DNA of 64,000 nt from Pseudomonas neustonica. Its GTDB lineage: Bacteria > Pseudomonadota > Gammaproteobacteria > Pseudomonadales > Pseudomonadaceae. Below, piece by piece: positions 1-9,117 of the stretch. The translations under genes and the position numbers were made by a program. The notes under the pieces were generated by a model. That model saw only the letters and a program-made list of their open reading frames with translations. It did no database searches and had not been told where the DNA came from. Position 1 is the stretch's first letter; each line of letters opens with the position of its first letter. The stretch lies in contig NZ_RKKU01000001.1 of the NCBI RefSeq assembly GCF_003797945.1, positions 407,477 to 471,476 of the forward strand. Reading direction: 5' to 3'.

Positions 1-1758
1 GGGCTTGAGATTCGTTTTGTCAGTCGTCGTGACCAAGAGGTTATGAGTGCTTTCTCTACCATGCCGTTCGCGCAGCAGAATATGAGCATGCAGGAAGGGA
101 CTCAGCAATTTGCGGATGAGATTTACCTGACTATCCCTATCACCCTGCTGGATCAGGCACCTTATAGCGTGGTTGCTCAGCTAGCCAGCCCCTTGAACGA
201 AGCCTTGGCCAGTTTTGATTACCTCAAGCGTGAGCTGATGATCATCACGCTGATCGCTTTGTTGGTCTCGTCATTGTTGGCAGTGCGTCTGTCTGGCAGT
301 TTGGCGCGACCTGTTACCTTACTGGCATTGGCTGCCGGGCGCATTGGTCGCGGCGACTATAGTGGCAAGGTGGCGTTGCCGCGCACAGATGAACTGGGGA
401 TGCTGGCCACAAGCATTGACGAGATGCGGGTGGGTATCGCAGAACGTGAAAAATTGATTTCGTATAACGCACTACATGATCCGCTTACCGGCTTGCCTAA
501 CGTTAGCGTGATACGTGAGCGGCTCAGGAGTGCAATCGCGAATGCGCAAGCAGGTGTGCTTGCGCAATGTGACCTGGTGTCTGCCGAGTTGCTGATAAAC
601 GCCCGCGGGCAGGATTTTATGGATGCATTTATTCGCCAGTCAGTGACGCGTCTGGTTGATCACCTGCCAGCGCATGCGTTGTTGGCCTGGCAGCCCGGTG
701 TTGGATTTCTGCTGCTGTTGGAGCGGGGTAATCTGGATCAGGCTGTTGTCGATATTGATGCCCTGCTGGCAAGGCTAAGCGAAAAGATGCAGGTCGATGA
801 TATAAAGCTCAGTTCGCAATGGGTGGCAGGTGTGGTTGAGTGGCCGCTTAACGGGAGTGATCCACATGAGCTGCTGCGTCAGGCCAGTATCGCACTCGCT
901 GATGCCTCTCCCGGTGCTGATCGTGTTGCCGTCTATCAAGCCCAGCGTGATCGAGCCTTCCAGCGTCGTATTCAGCTGGCGCGGGATATCCGCTATGCGC
1001 CGGAGTACAAGGAGCTGTCAGTCGTCTTTCAGCCCAAGCTCGATCTGGCCTCAGGTGAGGTGCGGCAAGTTGAGGCATTGATGCGCTGGACTCATAGTGA
1101 GTTAGGGCCAATAGGTCCGGATGAGTTCATTGTGTTAGCGGAGCAGACCGGCAGCATTGGGATGCTGACGCAGTGGATGATGGATGCAGTTGTTTCGCAA
1201 CTACGCGACTGGATAGATCGCGGCATCGGTTTGCAAGTGGCAATGAATATCTCCGCCCGGGATCTGGATGACCCACTTTTTCCGCAGCGCATCGAGGGTT
1301 TGTTGCTGGCTCAACAAATTAGCCCGGCGTATCTGTCGATGGAAGTGACTGAAAGCGCGTTGATGACAGACCCGGAGCGCAGCATTGTTAGTCTGCGTGT
1401 GCTGCGGGAGCTGGGTATCGCCCTGGCAGTTGATGATTACGGGACGGGTTACTCCTCACTGGCGATGCTAAAGAGTTTGCCGGTGCAGGATCTTAAGATA
1501 GACAAGTCTTTTGTATTGCAGCTGGCTGAAGGCAGCGAGGATGCAGTGATCGTCAAATCAACTATCGAGCTTGCCCACAATATGGGACTCAAAGTTGTCG
1601 CAGAAGGGGTAGAGAACCTTTATAGCCTTAACTGGCTGAAGGAGCGGCATTGTGATGTGGCGCAGGGGTATTTTATTAGTCGACCGCTCGCAGCAATTGA
1701 TTTGGAGAAGTGGCTGGACGATACCCGTGGCACCTTTGGCGGTAGTGAGGGCGCATGA
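1..1758 (+). CDS. Membrane EAL-domain c-di-GMP phosphodiesterase (5' end outside window)
   Basis: The reading frame is open from base 1, so the true start lies upstream. What remains shows the end of a periplasmic sensor region, a membrane segment (about residues 79-101 of the visible 585), a HAMP linker, a degenerate GGDEF domain that opens with HDPLTGLPN but has GVGFL where GGDEF should be, and a full EAL domain. The EAL domain keeps EALMRW, the Asn of MNISARDL, the Glu of EVTESALM, DDYGTGYSS, KIDKSF and AEGVE, so c-di-GMP hydrolysis is expected and cyclase activity is not. The protein sits in the inner membrane. Its stop overlaps the next gene by four bases (ATGA), so it is probably co-transcribed with the DUF3034 and haemoglobin genes. 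The ligand sensed is unknown. Confidence 0.9.
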   Translation, partial: GLEIRFVSRRDQEVMSAFSTMPFAQQNMSMQEGTQQFADEIYLTIPITLLDQAPYSVVAQLASPLNEALASFDYLKRELMIITLIALLVSSLLAVRLSGSLARPVTLLALAAGRIGRGDYSGKVALPRTDELGMLATSIDEMRVGIAEREKLISYNALHDPLTGLPNVSVIRERLRSAIANAQAGVLAQCDLVSAELLINARGQDFMDAFIRQSVTRLVDHLPAHALLAWQPGVGFLLLLERGNLDQAVVDIDALLARLSEKMQVDDIKLSSQWVAGVVEWPLNGSDPHELLRQASIALADASPGADRVAVYQAQRDRAFQRRIQLARDIRYAPEYKELSVVFQPKLDLASGEVRQVEALMRWTHSELGPIGPDEFIVLAEQTGSIGMLTQWMMDAVVSQLRDWIDRGIGLQVAMNISARDLDDPLFPQRIEGLLLAQQISPAYLSMEVTESALMTDPERSIVSLRVLRELGIALAVDDYGTGYSSLAMLKSLPVQDLKIDKSFVLQLAEGSEDAVIVKSTIELAHNMGLKVVAEGVENLYSLNWLKERHCDVAQGYFISRPLAAIDLEKWLDDTRGTFGGSEGA

Positions 1759-2612
1759 GAAAAACTGTTTTGGTCCTGGTGCTATCGTCTTTTACCTGCA
1801 TTGCTCACGCTCAGCCAGGGGGGCGGTTGCTGGCTACCGGTGGCGCCACCAGTATTGAGGGCTCGGCCGGTGGCGGAATAGTGCCATGGGCGGTGTTATC
1901 CGGTTACGGTACACGCGATGAGTGGGGCGGCGATGTATTTGCTACTCGGGTTGAGACCGGAGACTATCGCCTCGACAGCTATGGCGCCGCGCTCAGCTTG
2001 GGTAATCGTTTAGAGTTATCCCTCGCGCGCCAACGTCTGGATATTGACGCGCTTGCAAAAGCCGCTGGGCTGCCGGAAAGAACCCTGAATCAGGATGTTT
2101 TCGGACTCAAGGTGAGGCTGTTTGGTGACCTCGTTTACGATTCGCTGCCGCAGGTTTCCTTTGGCGCGCAGTACAAGCGCCAAAACAATTTTCAGATCCC
2201 CTCGCTGGTGGGCGCGCGACGCGACGCTGACACCGACTACTACATGGCAGCATCGCGTTTATTTGTCGGTGCTGCAGGCGGGTATAACTTGTTGCTGAAT
2301 GGCACGCTGCGTTACTCGCGGGCAAACGAGACTGGGTTGCTGGGCTTTGGCGGTGATCGTCGAGACAGTCGCAGTCTGTTGAAGGAAGGTAGTGCAGCGC
2401 TTTTACTGAGTCCGCAATGGGTAGTGGGTATCGAGTATCGTGAAAAGCCTGACAACCTGTCGTTCGCCGGTGAAAGTGACTGGCAGGATCTATTTGTTGG
2501 CTACTTCCCCAGCAAACGCCTTGGGTTGGTCGCGGGTTGGGCCGACCTGGGTGAAATCGCTACGCTTGAGGATCAGCAGGGGCTATATCTTTCATTGCAA
2601 CTAAGCTATTGA
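1755..2612 (+). CDS. DUF3034 family exported protein
   Basis: 285 residues with an N-terminal signal peptide ending near AHAQ (about residue 20). The rest is rich in alternating hydrophobic and Gly/Tyr/Arg residues and ends in LSLQLSY, a terminal aromatic residue as in outer-membrane beta-barrels. I recognise it as DUF3034, a family with no assigned biochemical role. It overlaps the upstream EAL gene by four bases and is followed within nine bases by a lipoprotein haemoglobin, so the three form a tight operon. An outer-membrane or periplasmic location is inferred from the signal peptide and C-terminus. Function is unknown. Confidence 0.8.
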   Translation: MRKTVLVLVLSSFTCIAHAQPGGRLLATGGATSIEGSAGGGIVPWAVLSGYGTRDEWGGDVFATRVETGDYRLDSYGAALSLGNRLELSLARQRLDIDALAKAAGLPERTLNQDVFGLKVRLFGDLVYDSLPQVSFGAQYKRQNNFQIPSLVGARRDADTDYYMAASRLFVGAAGGYNLLLNGTLRYSRANETGLLGFGGDRRDSRSLLKEGSAALLLSPQWVVGIEYREKPDNLSFAGESDWQDLFVGYFPSKRLGLVAGWADLGEIATLEDQQGLYLSLQLSY

Positions 2613-2620
2613 GGCAGTGT

Positions 2621-3061
2621 ATGCGCCGGTTTACCTTCAAAGATCTCAGTCTGAGCCTGCTTTTCTTGGGGCTGGCTGGGTGTATGACTAGTGCGCCACC
2701 TGCAAACGATAGCCTTTATCAGGATCTGGGGTCGCAGGCGGGAATCAATCGGGTGGTGGAAGGGCTGTTGTATCGCATTGCGGATGATCCGCGCATCGTG
2801 CACCACTTCGCCGATACCGATATTGCAAGGCTGCAGGAGAAGCTGCAGGAACAAATTTGTGTCGAGGCTGGTGGACCTTGTGAATACACAGGCGACAGTA
2901 TGGAGCAGGTGCATGCCGGTTTTGTTATCAACGAGACTGATTTTAACGCGCTGGTAGAAGACCTCATCGCCGCAATGGACGAAGAGGGGATCCCCGTGCG
3001 GGTGCAAAATCGACTATTGCAACGTTTGGTACCCATGCGAGACGACATCATATACCGCTAG
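2621..3061 (+). CDS. Group 1 truncated haemoglobin with lipoprotein signal
   Basis: 146 residues. ATG 2621 is preferred over an upstream in-frame TTG at 2609 because GAGG lies at 2611-2614 with six bases of spacing, and because it gives a clean signal with a lipobox (LAGC). The mature part reads as a bacterial-type truncated globin: LYQDLG near the start, a middle part with GGPCEYTG, then the proximal haem His in EQVHAGF and a following TDFNALVEDL helix. The family binds haem and usually O2, NO or related ligands. Most members are cytosolic, so a lipid-anchored exported version is unusual. It is the third gene of the EAL-DUF3034 operon and converges with the next gene, overlapping its stop. 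Confidence 0.85.
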   Translation: MRRFTFKDLSLSLLFLGLAGCMTSAPPANDSLYQDLGSQAGINRVVEGLLYRIADDPRIVHHFADTDIARLQEKLQEQICVEAGGPCEYTGDSMEQVHAGFVINETDFNALVEDLIAAMDEEGIPVRVQNRLLQRLVPMRDDIIYR

Positions 3062-5424
3062 GGGTTTGGCGAATCGCTGCCTGGTGATACCTCTGTGCCA
3101 GTCATGGTGACCTTGGTGATAAGGCTGGCCGATGGCATGCCAATAGCTGCACCTTGGGCGAAATTAATGCCCAGCTCTTTCACCTTGGCAAGAATAGCGG
3201 GGCTATGCACAAATTCGGCGACCGTCTGCATGCCGAGCTCTTCGGCGAAGTGGACGATGCCATTACAAATGGTCATGGCTGTCGGGTTGGTATCGAGTTG
3301 CTTGATCAGGCTGCCATCAATTTTGATCAGGTCGACATCCAGGCGCAGCAGGTGCTCGAAGTTGGAGTAACCGGTCCCGAAGTCGTCAATCGCGATCCGG
3401 CAGCCTAAGGTTTTGGCGCGATCGATGAACTGACGGACTTCCGCGTAATTCTCGATACCCTCGGATTCCAGGATTTCAAAAATGACACGCGACCCAATTT
3501 GATACTCTTCGACCATGGCAATGATATGGTCCGATAGCGCCTGATCCAGCAGGTCTTCACAGGACAGGTTCAGCGAGAAGGTGTAGGGCAGGTCAGCAAA
3601 TTGACGCATGCTGCTCTCGACCATACAGCGTGTAATCGATCGGTACAGGCGTACCTTTTTTGCCAGGTCCAGGAAGTGAATAGGTCCGATTGGCTCTCCT
3701 TGCTCATCCAGTAGCCGCACCAGGCACTCGAACTTGTCTATTCGGTTGGTCTTGAGGTCCATGATGGGCTGAAAGAAAGGAACTATGCGGCCGCTTCCGA
3801 GCGCACCTTTTAGTCGATTGGCCCAGATCAGATTTTGCTCGTAACTCTCGCGAATCTTGTGCCGCTCATCGTAAATGACGTAGTTGTCCTTATTCAGGCG
3901 GGCCAGCTCCAGCGCGATATTTGCACCTGGCAGCAATGACTCTCCATTGATCTCATCGCTACCACGCTGTGCGCTGCTCGCGGCGCCAAGACTCGCGTTG
4001 ACGGGAATGTCCTGGTTTTGCCAGCTGATTTTGAGTGCGCTGATAAATTCCAGCAGGTTATTCAGCTGAGGGCGCAGCGAATCCTCACTTTGTTGTCCGG
4101 GCAGCCAAATCGCCAGCTCGTCGGCGGGCATGCGGTACAGTCGACTTTGCTGCCAATCGGGTTCGTCCGCCAGATAATGATCCAGAGAGTGGGCCAACTC
4201 GGCAATCACATGGTCGCCGCATTCATGGCCATAGACGTCGTTAATCTCTTTGAATGAATCAAGGTTGAGCAGGATCAGTGAGGCGGTGCGGCGTTTTTTC
4301 AAATCGACGATGAGGCGCTCACGATTGGGTAAATCGGTGAGGCTGTCGGTATAGAGGTTATGCAGCTGGCGCAGGATGCCAGCCACAAGATATAGAATCA
4401 GCGCTGAGATGATGAGCAAAATCAGCGCGGTAAGGCTGACAATCTTGAAGTTGCTCTTGCGCATAGGTTCCAGCACCGCATCGATTTCGGCCTGCGGTAC
4501 GCCAATCCCAAACATCATGCCGGCTTGCGTGCGTGAAAAGAACAGCGCGAACTCTCGCTGATCCAGGTTAATCCGCAATTGCTGCAGTGGTGAGGCCAAC
4601 TGGCGTGTGCTGACGATTTGCGCTGACGTTTGCGGTGTTACTTGCTCATACAGATTCAAATCAATGATAGCGTTGATCAGCTCTTGCGCCTTGGCCACGT
4701 TGTCGGCTTCGGCGAGACTGGAAAGGTTGCGGTTCTCGGTATCGAGTAGAAACGAAAAAGTGCCGGGTGTGACTTCTACACGACTTACAGTGCGGACGAT
4801 ATCTTCTGCCCGCCAATCGGTGATGGCCAAGCCGATTGGCTGTTGTTGACTATTGGTAATCAGGGCCGCGTGGCTGATAACGGCGCTCTCGATACTGGCT
4901 TTGTAGTAAGCGGGCATCCAGCTATCTGCGGGGTCTGGTAGGTCGCCTGATTGATATTGGTTTGCAAGCCGCGCAAACCACTGCGCAATCATCTCACGCT
5001 CGCCCGCCGGGATACTCTCAACCTGTATGTTGTTTTCCTGGCGATAGGCGTAGAGCGCTCTGTCTGCTCGATCGTTGGCAAACCAGACACTGCCCCCGTA
5101 ACTATCGGGAAAGTCTGTTAATGTTTGCTGCAGGCTTTGACGCAAGCGTTGCGTGGTTAGGCTGGGGCTACTCTGCAAACTATCGAGTAAACTACCCATG
5201 CGCGCCAGGCCTTGGGTGTTGTGCTCCATCTGTCGATGGTGTGCATTGATTCGGTCCAGGTTGGCGTAGAACGTGTCGGTTATCTGCCGCTGGCGTAATT
5301 CCGCCATCGCGCTCTGCGAGTAGTTCAAGTTCAAGCTGGACATTAGCCAAGTGCCAAACATGAAGATCCCAACCAGCAGGCTGAGTAGGAGCATGATGGC
5401 TGGCTTGACCGGGAGCATGGGCAT
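3058..5424 (-). CDS. Membrane sensor with degenerate GGDEF and EAL domain
   Basis: 788 residues. A membrane segment at about 8-30, a periplasmic Cache-like sensor up to about 325, a second membrane segment at about 330-355, then GGDEF and EAL domains. The GGDEF domain opens with TDSLTDLPN, but the active-site loop reads PADEL, so it is probably not a cyclase and may be regulatory. The EAL domain has ECLVRL in place of EALLRW, but keeps LNLSCEDL, EILESEG, DDFGTGYSN, KIDGSLI and AEFV, so phosphodiesterase activity is plausible. It lies seven bases downstream of the Sel1 lipoprotein gene on the same strand, suggesting co-expression. This is the second EAL protein in the first 6 kb, so the region is a c-di-GMP signalling patch next to the flagellar cluster. 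Confidence 0.88.
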   Translation of the reverse strand: MPMLPVKPAIMLLLSLLVGIFMFGTWLMSSLNLNYSQSAMAELRQRQITDTFYANLDRINAHHRQMEHNTQGLARMGSLLDSLQSSPSLTTQRLRQSLQQTLTDFPDSYGGSVWFANDRADRALYAYRQENNIQVESIPAGEREMIAQWFARLANQYQSGDLPDPADSWMPAYYKASIESAVISHAALITNSQQQPIGLAITDWRAEDIVRTVSRVEVTPGTFSFLLDTENRNLSSLAEADNVAKAQELINAIIDLNLYEQVTPQTSAQIVSTRQLASPLQQLRINLDQREFALFFSRTQAGMMFGIGVPQAEIDAVLEPMRKSNFKIVSLTALILLIISALILYLVAGILRQLHNLYTDSLTDLPNRERLIVDLKKRRTASLILLNLDSFKEINDVYGHECGDHVIAELAHSLDHYLADEPDWQQSRLYRMPADELAIWLPGQQSEDSLRPQLNNLLEFISALKISWQNQDIPVNASLGAASSAQRGSDEINGESLLPGANIALELARLNKDNYVIYDERHKIRESYEQNLIWANRLKGALGSGRIVPFFQPIMDLKTNRIDKFECLVRLLDEQGEPIGPIHFLDLAKKVRLYRSITRCMVESSMRQFADLPYTFSLNLSCEDLLDQALSDHIIAMVEEYQIGSRVIFEILESEGIENYAEVRQFIDRAKTLGCRIAIDDFGTGYSNFEHLLRLDVDLIKIDGSLIKQLDTNPTAMTICNGIVHFAEELGMQTVAEFVHSPAILAKVKELGINFAQGAAIGMPSASLITKVTMTGTEVSPGSDSPNP

Positions 5425-5431
5425 TCCTAGG

Positions 5432-6631
5432 CTAAAATCCGTTGAGGCCAGAATGGATGCGATTCTGGGCCTGCGTCAACTCTTCCGCGCTCAACTGGCT
5501 GGAGAGCTGCTCAAGCTTACGCCTGCCGCGGGTATCACCATTGACCAGTGCGAGGCTGAGCCAGACGTAGGCTTCCTGCAAATCAATGTCGCCGCTGCTG
5601 CCCTCAAGATAATCCAAGCCTAGCTGGTATTGCGCTTCGGAAGTGTTTTTGTTGGCCGCTTGCTTCAGCCATTGGCGCGCGCTGGGAGATCCTTTGTTCT
5701 GGCTGGCCAGCTGCAGCATAGCCTGTACGTCGCCGGCATTTGCTGCGCGCTCCAAGTACACCTGCGCCTGTGAAAGGTTGGTAGCTGTGCCGGTGCCCTC
5801 ACGGTATGCCTGTGCCAACAGGTAAGTAGCTTCACGTTGACCCTGATCTGCTGAAGCTTGCAGCCAGCGAAAGGCTTGTTCGTCATCACCCTTGCGACTG
5901 AGCAGGTTGGCGAGCATCAGCTGTCCATTAGGGTCTCCCAGTTCTGCCGACCTGGTTGCCCACTGCAAGACCTGCGGTTGATCATTATTGGCCTGTGCGA
6001 TCACTGCAAGATGATGCTGAGCCTTGGCATCATCATTGGCCGCTGCGGCGCTGCAAGGCGCTGCAGCCTGTTGGAAATTCTTGATGCTGAATAGTAAGTA
6101 GCAATCTTTGCTTTCGCCGCTGAGTGAGGTGCTTTCAGCTCTCGTGGGCTGGTTGCTGTTGGACTGCGCCGCGGTAGGCAGTTTGCTGGTTGGTGGTTGC
6201 TGGCTGGCGACGCGCTGAGCAAAGGCGTCTACCACGGCAGGGCAGGACAGGTTGTAGCCGCGTTTCAAGCGCTGCAGGCTGGCGGGAGAGGCTGTCTGGC
6301 CAGCGTAACGGTTAGCCACAGCACTGCAGCGCTCGTTACGTTCGGCGCGAACAAGATCCAGGTAAGGGGCATAGTCGATGTCTTCGCTATGCAGCCGCAG
6401 ATACTCGGTCAAGGGGTCGATGTATTGCTGGTCGAATAGCGCTTGAACTTCGGTGTGGCGTGCCTGCTCTTGCGGGTCACTCCTTAAGCTGGATGCCAGT
6501 TCAGCCAAGCGCTGGCGCTGGTTTTGCAGTACTTCGCTTGAGCGCGCTAACAGTCCGTCGGGTTTAGACAAGCTTTCGCAGCCAGTCAACGCTGCCGTGA
6601 GGCCGAGCAGCAAAACCAAAAGTGCGCGCAT
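5432..6631 (-). CDS. Sel1-repeat lipoprotein
   Basis: 399 residues starting with a short signal peptide and lipobox (ALTGC, Cys at about residue 18). The first 170 residues are helical and polar with no clear family. From about residue 195 there are Sel1/TPR-like units, for example AELGDPNGQLMLANLLS, ADQGQREATYLLAQAYREG and SEAQYQLGLDYLEG. Sel1 repeats form a protein-binding solenoid, so an envelope scaffold or adaptor role is likely. It is the first gene of a two-gene unit with the EAL sensor. The promoter should lie in 6632-6710, where I see no strong match. Confidence 0.8.
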   Translation of the reverse strand: MRALLVLLLGLTAALTGCESLSKPDGLLARSSEVLQNQRQRLAELASSLRSDPQEQARHTEVQALFDQQYIDPLTEYLRLHSEDIDYAPYLDLVRAERNERCSAVANRYAGQTASPASLQRLKRGYNLSCPAVVDAFAQRVASQQPPTSKLPTAAQSNSNQPTRAESTSLSGESKDCYLLFSIKNFQQAAAPCSAAAANDDAKAQHHLAVIAQANNDQPQVLQWATRSAELGDPNGQLMLANLLSRKGDDEQAFRWLQASADQGQREATYLLAQAYREGTGTATNLSQAQVYLERAANAGDVQAMLQLASQNKGSPSARQWLKQAANKNTSEAQYQLGLDYLEGSSGDIDLQEAYVWLSLALVNGDTRGRRKLEQLSSQLSAEELTQAQNRIHSGLNGF

Positions 6632-6843
6632 GAAATCTCTCTATGATGGTCGGTAACGCTGGGTGGAACATCTTTACAGGCTACTCAGATGATCCGGTAT
6701 GGCGGTATTACTAAACCTGGCCATCCCTTGCCGTTATCGAGCCGCGATTGTAACAGAGTGGTGCCGTGAGCAAAGCATAGCACTGGTCTTTGAGTTTAAT
6801 GAGTGGCCTTTTGATGTCATCTGTCTGATATTTTTTGGCAAGC

Positions 6844-6858
6844 TGGAACGCTTCTTGC
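6844..6858 (+). promoter_or_regulatory. Sigma-54 (RpoN) promoter of flhA
   Basis: TGGAACG-CTTC-TTGC matches the -24/-12 consensus TGGCACG-N4-TTGC at all but one position, with the exact spacing. It lies about 60 bases before the flhA start, inside a 285-base stretch with no other convincing gene. In Pseudomonas, flhA is in the FleQ/RpoN-controlled class of flagellar genes, which fits. FleQ binding sites were not identified. Confidence 0.75.
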
Positions 6859-6916
6859 GTAAGGCTTCGTAAGCACGCAATTCGCGTCAAATTATTGATC
6901 TGGGATGCTCCGAGCA

Positions 6917-9043
6917 ATGGCAGTCGATCGCGCACAAATGATGGGTAACATGCGGACCAACCTGGCCGGCCTGCGACATGGCAGTCTGGGCGTGCCCATT
7001 TTGTTGCTGGTCATGCTCGGCATGATGATGTTGCCGGTGCCGCCATTCCTGCTTGACGTACTCTTTACCTTCAATATTGCGCTGGCGCTGGTGGTTCTGC
7101 TGGTTGGCGCCTACGCCTTACGCCCGCTGGATTTTGCCGTATTCCCTACTATTTTGCTGGTGGCTACTTTGCTGCGGCTGGCGCTCAACGTTGCCTCTAC
7201 TCGGGTGGTGTTGCTGTACGGCCATGAGGGGGGCGACGCGGCGGGTAAGGTTATTCAGGCGTTTGGTGAGGTGGTGATCGGCGGTAACTATGTGGTGGGC
7301 CTGGTGGTCTTTGCCATTTTGATGATCATCAACTTTGTGGTGGTAACCAAGGGTGCTGGCCGCATCTCCGAAGTAAGTGCCCGCTTTACTCTGGATGCCA
7401 TGCCGGGCAAGCAGATGGCGATCGATGCCGATCTCAACTCGGGCCTGATTGATCAGGAGCAGGCTAAAACGCGCCGCATGGAGGTATCGCAAGAGGCAGA
7501 CTTCTACGGCTCTATGGATGGTGCCAGTAAGTTTGTGCGCGGCGACGCGGTTGCTGGTCTGCTGATCCTGTTTATCAACGTCATTGGCGGTCTGGCCATC
7601 GGTATGGCGCAGCATGGCTTGCCGTTCGCTGAAGCCGGAAAGATATACGTACTGCTGACGATTGGTGACGGTCTGGTGGCGCAAATTCCGTCGCTGCTGC
7701 TGTCTACTGCCGCCGCCATTATGGTGACGCGGGTATCCACCTCAGAGGATATGGGTGCCCAGGTTCAGAGGCAGATGTTTACCTCGCCCAAGGCGTTGGC
7801 GATTGCTGCAGCAATTATGATTATCATGGGTTTGATCCCTGGTATGCCGCATTTCTCTTTCATTGGCCTGGGTGCGCTGGCTGCCGGTGGTGCATACGTT
7901 ATTGCCAAGCGTCAGCAGGTGAAAGTTGAGGAAGATGCCGAGGTTGAGCGCCAGCAGGCGCTACCACCAGCGGTTCAGTCGCCGGAAACCCGTGAGCTGG
8001 GCTGGGATGACGTTACGCCCGTCGATATGGTTGGGCTTGAGGTCGGTTACCGGCTGATTCCGCTGGTCGATCGTAATCAGGGTGGGCAGTTGCTGGCACG
8101 GATCAAGGGTGTACGCAAAAAACTATCGCAGGACCTGGGGTTTCTGATGCCCTCAGTGCACATCCGCGACAACCTCGATCTGGCTCCCAACGCCTACCGA
8201 TTGACGCTGATGGGTGTGGGCGTGGCCGAGGCGGAGATTTATCCGGATCGTGAGCTGGCGATCAACCCGGGCCAGGTGTTTGGTGAGGTCAAGGGCGTGG
8301 CGGGCAAGGATCCGGCCTTCGGGCTGGATGCGGTATGGATCGAGCCCGCGCAGAAAGATCAAGCCCAATCCCTCGGCTACACGGTCGTGGATGCCAGTAC
8401 TGTCGTGGCAACCCATATCAATCAGATACTGCATAAGCACGCGCATGAGCTCATCGGCCACGAGGAAGTTCAGCAACTGCTGCAGGTTCTCGCCAAAGCC
8501 TCGCCCAAGCTGGCCGAGGAGCTGGTGCCCGGGCTGATCTCCATTTCCAATCTGCTTAAGGTATTGCAGGGGCTGTTGCAGGAGCAGGTGCCGGTGCGTG
8601 ACATCAGAACCATTGCCGAGGCCATCGCTAACAGCTCTGGTAAGAGTCAAGATCCTGGCGCTGTGATTGGCGCGGTACGTGTCGCGCTTTCGCGCTCCAT
8701 CGTGCAAAGCATTGTAGGGCTTGACTCCGAGCTCCCTGTGATCACCTTGGAACCAAGGTTGGAACAGATGTTGCTACAGAGTCTTCAGAAGGCCGGGCAA
8801 GGTGTCGATGATGGCATGTTGCTGGAGCCGGGAATGGCAGAAAAACTGCAGCGCTCCTTGTCGGATGCAGTGCAGCGCCAGGAAGTGCAGGGCAAGCCAG
8901 CGATACTGCTGGTCGCTGGGCCGATTCGCATGATGATGGCCAAGTTTGTCCGCTACGCCGCTCCCGGAGCTCATGTGTTGTCCTATCAGGAAATTCCGGA
9001 CAGCAAGCAGGTGACCATTGTCGCCACGGTCGGACAGAACTGA
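6917..9043 (+). CDS. flhA: Flagellar type III export protein FlhA
   Basis: Inner-membrane core of the flagellar export gate, which uses the proton gradient to move rod, hook and filament subunits. About 708 residues: eight hydrophobic segments in the first 330 residues, the conserved FHIPEP-type loop (NFVVVTKGAGRISEVSARF and DAMPGKQMAIDADL), then a cytoplasmic domain to which export substrates dock. ATG 6905, 6917, 6938 and 6941 are all in frame; 6917 (MAVDRAQMM) gives a length and N-terminus like Pseudomonas FlhA. It heads the flagellar cluster and has a sigma-54 promoter. flhB is not in this window. Confidence 0.97.
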   Translation: MAVDRAQMMGNMRTNLAGLRHGSLGVPILLLVMLGMMMLPVPPFLLDVLFTFNIALALVVLLVGAYALRPLDFAVFPTILLVATLLRLALNVASTRVVLLYGHEGGDAAGKVIQAFGEVVIGGNYVVGLVVFAILMIINFVVVTKGAGRISEVSARFTLDAMPGKQMAIDADLNSGLIDQEQAKTRRMEVSQEADFYGSMDGASKFVRGDAVAGLLILFINVIGGLAIGMAQHGLPFAEAGKIYVLLTIGDGLVAQIPSLLLSTAAAIMVTRVSTSEDMGAQVQRQMFTSPKALAIAAAIMIIMGLIPGMPHFSFIGLGALAAGGAYVIAKRQQVKVEEDAEVERQQALPPAVQSPETRELGWDDVTPVDMVGLEVGYRLIPLVDRNQGGQLLARIKGVRKKLSQDLGFLMPSVHIRDNLDLAPNAYRLTLMGVGVAEAEIYPDRELAINPGQVFGEVKGVAGKDPAFGLDAVWIEPAQKDQAQSLGYTVVDASTVVATHINQILHKHAHELIGHEEVQQLLQVLAKASPKLAEELVPGLISISNLLKVLQGLLQEQVPVRDIRTIAEAIANSSGKSQDPGAVIGAVRVALSRSIVQSIVGLDSELPVITLEPRLEQMLLQSLQKAGQGVDDGMLLEPGMAEKLQRSLSDAVQRQEVQGKPAILLVAGPIRMMMAKFVRYAAPGAHVLSYQEIPDSKQVTIVATVGQN

Positions 9044-9117
9044 GCGAAGGCTCTAGAGTAAAGAACAACAGCCGCCTGGCGCGATGCGCGGGGCTTTGGT
9101 AACTGATGAGGTCAGCC

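Noticed and set aside
6711..6935. Open frame of 74 codons on the minus strand before flhA
   Set aside because: It covers the sigma-54 promoter and the flhA start and shows no family pattern.
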